A DNA stretch of 64,000 nt from positions 17,457 through 81,456 of the forward strand of contig JAMPHU010000004.1 in NCBI GenBank assembly GCA_023663225.1. Direction: 5' to 3'. Source of the DNA: Candidatus Gastranaerophilales bacterium (GTDB lineage Bacteria > Bacillota > Clostridia > Lachnospirales > Lachnospiraceae). The notes under the pieces are model-generated. The model was not told where the DNA came from and did not search any database. It was given only the letters and a program-made list of their open reading frames with translations. Position numbers and translations under genes: made by a program. This document shows positions 62,184-64,000 of this stretch, one piece after another. The number at the start of each line of letters is the position of its first letter. Within the stretch, counting starts at the first letter, position 1.

Positions 62184-63358
62184 CCTGTTTTCTCCTTCGT
62201 ATTCTCTGTCTCCTCCATCTGCCATCCCCAGTATTCTCTGATCTTTTGAACCAGGCCCTCCATGGTGTCCTCCTCCGTACATTGGTAGTAGTTGACAAAG
62301 TCCATGTCGATATCAAATCCGCCGGTTCTTTGGTAATAGATGGAACACTGGCTTTCCACCTGAATGGAACCGTCCGGCCCCTCCAGACTGTATCTGCCAA
62401 GCACGATCAGATCTTTCATGCCGTCCCCGTCCACATCCCTGCCGTTGATACCGCGCAGAGAGTAAAGATTATCGTAATCCCCCATGGGTTGAAAACGCCA
62501 CACGATCGACCCCTGTTCGTTCACCAGATAGATCATAAAAAAATCATACTCCGATATGCGAAAGACACCCGGCACAACCTGAAGCCGCCCCAGCTTTTCA
62601 AAATTGCGGGTGTAGTGCTGCTCTTCAATAATGGAAAACCCATTGGAAAGCAATTCATTCAGCGTAGTCGCCGTATACAAAAACTCGGCGGAATTTCCGT
62701 CCCTGATATAAGAGATAATACAGTTGGCGCTCTTGTTCATGTCAAAGCGGTTGATCTTGTCAGAGACACGCCAGTCCCGATAAAAAGTCCCCTCTCCCTG
62801 AAACAGCACGTCCCCCACTTTATAGACCTTGCCCGCATAATCTCCCGTATCGTTCACACATCTGGTGATCAACAAAATATCCGTCAGTCCGTCTTGATTG
62901 ACATCATAAAAAGATACCGCAGCCATCTCCTTTGTAGGCTGTTCCAACTGTCCCAAAATACGGTTGTTCGTCTCCAACTGGTCAGTCTTGTACACAATCC
63001 GGTCATCTGCATCCGCCAAAAATACCGCCATGCGGTGATAGCTCGAATCAAACGCCGCCAGAAAACGAACTTCCTCTTCTCCGAAACTTTCCATCACCAC
63101 CGGAAAAACCTGGTTCTCGATGATCTCATAACCGTTTGGCACAATGTCGTCCACAGACTCGATCGCGTCAAAACGCGCCTGATACGCCTCATATAAAAGG
63201 ATCAATTCCTCCAGGTCACGATCTTCCTCCGCGGTCAATTCCGCTTGTCCCACCTGATGGGAGAGCGCTTCGCTCTGCGCCGCCCGCACCGGGCAAATCC
63301 CCGCCAAACACAGCGCGAGACATCCCAAAAACAGGAGACTCTTTTTATATCTGAACAA
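62180..63358 (-). CDS. Secreted VCBS/FG-GAP-like protein
   Basis: A 392-residue protein with a signal peptide (hydrophobic L-L-F-L-G-C-L-A-L-C-L-A-G, likely cleavage after V-R-A). Two calcium-loop-like repeats, D-V-N-Q-D-G-L-T-D-I and D-V-D-G-D-G-M-K-D-L, are typical of VCBS/FG-GAP beta-propellers. The start is TTG with GGGGGTG seven bases upstream. It is the first gene of the envelope operon and may act as an extracellular ligand or sensor for the two-component pair. Confidence 0.85.
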   Translation of the reverse strand: MFRYKKSLLFLGCLALCLAGICPVRAAQSEALSHQVGQAELTAEEDRDLEELILLYEAYQARFDAIESVDDIVPNGYEIIENQVFPVVMESFGEEEVRFLAAFDSSYHRMAVFLADADDRIVYKTDQLETNNRILGQLEQPTKEMAAVSFYDVNQDGLTDILLITRCVNDTGDYAGKVYKVGDVLFQGEGTFYRDWRVSDKINRFDMNKSANCIISYIRDGNSAEFLYTATTLNELLSNGFSIIEEQHYTRNFEKLGRLQVVPGVFRISEYDFFMIYLVNEQGSIVWRFQPMGDYDNLYSLRGINGRDVDGDGMKDLIVLGRYSLEGPDGSIQVESQCSIYYQRTGGFDIDMDFVNYYQCTEEDTMEGLVQKIREYWGWQMEETENTKEKTG

Positions 63359-63491
63359 AGGTGATCACCCCCATTCCTGCCTGCCACGTTCTTCGTTTCC
63401 TCTCCATTATACACCCTATTTCCCAATCTGATAACCACTAAGTTTTGATTCCGGCTATTCTTTACTTTTCACAGGGCAGCCGACAAGGTAC

Positions 63492-63719
63492 GTGCCAGCG
63501 AGGCGAACAACCCTGGAACAGCCGTGTTTCGGTCGGGCATTTTCTAACAGCGCAAAATCAGAATATTGCAGCTTTCGGGTCGGTTTCAACGGGCATCCAT
63601 GCCCGATGAAACCTGAAAAGCACATCCATGTGCTTTTCCCCCTGGAAAACTCAACCGCGCTGTAAGAAAATGCTCCGACCTGCACAAGGCTGTTCCAGGG
63701 TTGTTCGCCTCGCTGGCAC
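63492..63719. repeat. Palindromic repeat family B, copy B3
   Basis: A 228-bp palindrome whose outermost 32-base arms are perfectly complementary (starting GTGCCAGCGAGGCG, ending CGCCTCGCTGGCAC). The interior hairpins GGGCATCCATGCCCG and AAGCACATCCATGTGCTT match B1 and B2 in shape. It lies upstream of the secreted VCBS-like gene, whose promoter must be between about 63360 and 63490. Confidence 0.92.
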
Positions 63720-63789
63720 TGGTGTACTGGCGTGGGTGTGAAAAGTGACAACTATTCGGCCATAAAATAGTTGCTTTTTAGCCAGGGGC

Positions 63790-63913
63790 GTAGCAAGTGT
63801 CATTGTGCGGATGGTATATTCCAACGCAGACACGCTTCCGCTGCACCTCGCTCATAGTAATAGCATCGCCAGCGTCTGCTTATGGAGTATACCCTCCTCA
63901 CAATTCGGATTAC
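63790..63913. repeat. Palindromic repeat family A, copy A4 (shortened)
   Basis: The left arm ATTGTGCGGATGGTATATTCC is intact, but the right arm (ATACCCTCCTCACAATTCGG) carries mismatches and the central hairpins are deleted. It seems a decaying copy, followed directly by a family C element. Confidence 0.8.
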
Positions 63914-63951
63914 AGCAATCGGCAAGAGTACATGGTGTTGCCGGCTACTAA

Positions 63952-64000
63952 GCTCCAGCGGGGTAATTGTTCCCATGAGGAACCGTTGAAACACGTCGGC
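63952..64000. repeat. Palindromic repeat family C, copy C2 (cut by window end)
   Basis: Starts GCTCCAGCGGGGTAATTG and matches C1 for the 49 bases available, with one difference (C for T at the eighth base). The rest lies beyond the window. Confidence 0.85.

Overview
The window looks like a chromosomal segment of a gut-type Clostridia, most likely Lachnospiraceae. This is inferred from moderate GC, AGGAGG-type ribosome binding sites, frequent GTG/TTG starts, a tRNA-Trp T-box on a trpE-GD-C-F-B-A operon, a NiCo (czcD) riboswitch on a cation exporter, and several small proteins typical of that family. No rRNA, tRNA, CRISPR array, transposase or integrase was recognised.

Layout. 0-3.6 kb: a hybrid histidine kinase followed by a solute-binding lipoprotein. 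4.2-12.3 kb: an orphan Phd-type antitoxin, then the complete trp operon on the minus strand with promoter, T-box and fused trpG-trpD; a palindromic element and a 15-bp pyrimidine minisatellite lie between trpC and trpF. 12.3-17.8 kb: a broken acetyltransferase, a TipAS-like MerR regulator, a Cys/His-rich exported repeat protein and a PcrA/UvrD-like helicase.

18.5-50.7 kb is a dense accessory island without an obvious mobile-element backbone. Its left part (18.5-32 kb) holds two paralogous DUF4062-NACHT/STAND-TPR proteins with duplicated promoters, flanking a divergent membrane RyR-domain protein and a Sel1 protein; then a small polyvalent-protein-like ORF and a TPR-CHAT caspase-like protease. 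Its right part (32-50.7 kb, minus strand) runs from a degenerate AAA-like protein and a solitary VirD4/TraG ATPase through a small protein, a Sel1 protein, a sigma factor and an anti-sigma factor. It continues with a coiled-coil protein, an Hsp70 fused to four AAA+ modules, two more Sel1 proteins and a membrane protein carrying LRR and C-type lectin domains outside. This assembly of sensors (NACHT, lectin, RyR), scaffolds (TPR, Sel1), motors (Hsp70-AAA, VirD4), a putative protease effector (CHAT) and its own sigma/anti-sigma pair resembles NTP-dependent conflict or signalling systems. It is my main candidate for an undescribed system; its function is inference.

50.9-57.5 kb: a small ribbon-helix-helix protein, a MerR-methyltransferase fusion with a 19-bp-spacer promoter, a riboswitch-controlled CDF exporter, and an AT-rich four-gene run (unknown, DUF4869-like, P-loop ATPase, adenine methyltransferase). 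57.6-63.4 kb: a cell-envelope operon (secreted VCBS-like protein, response regulator, histidine kinase, membrane-anchored protein, amidase-deacetylase).

Four families of hairpin-forming intergenic repeats (A-D) occupy most gene-free stretches. In families A and B the two arms differ between copies but remain complementary within each copy, which suggests selection on the folded form or repair within the hairpin.
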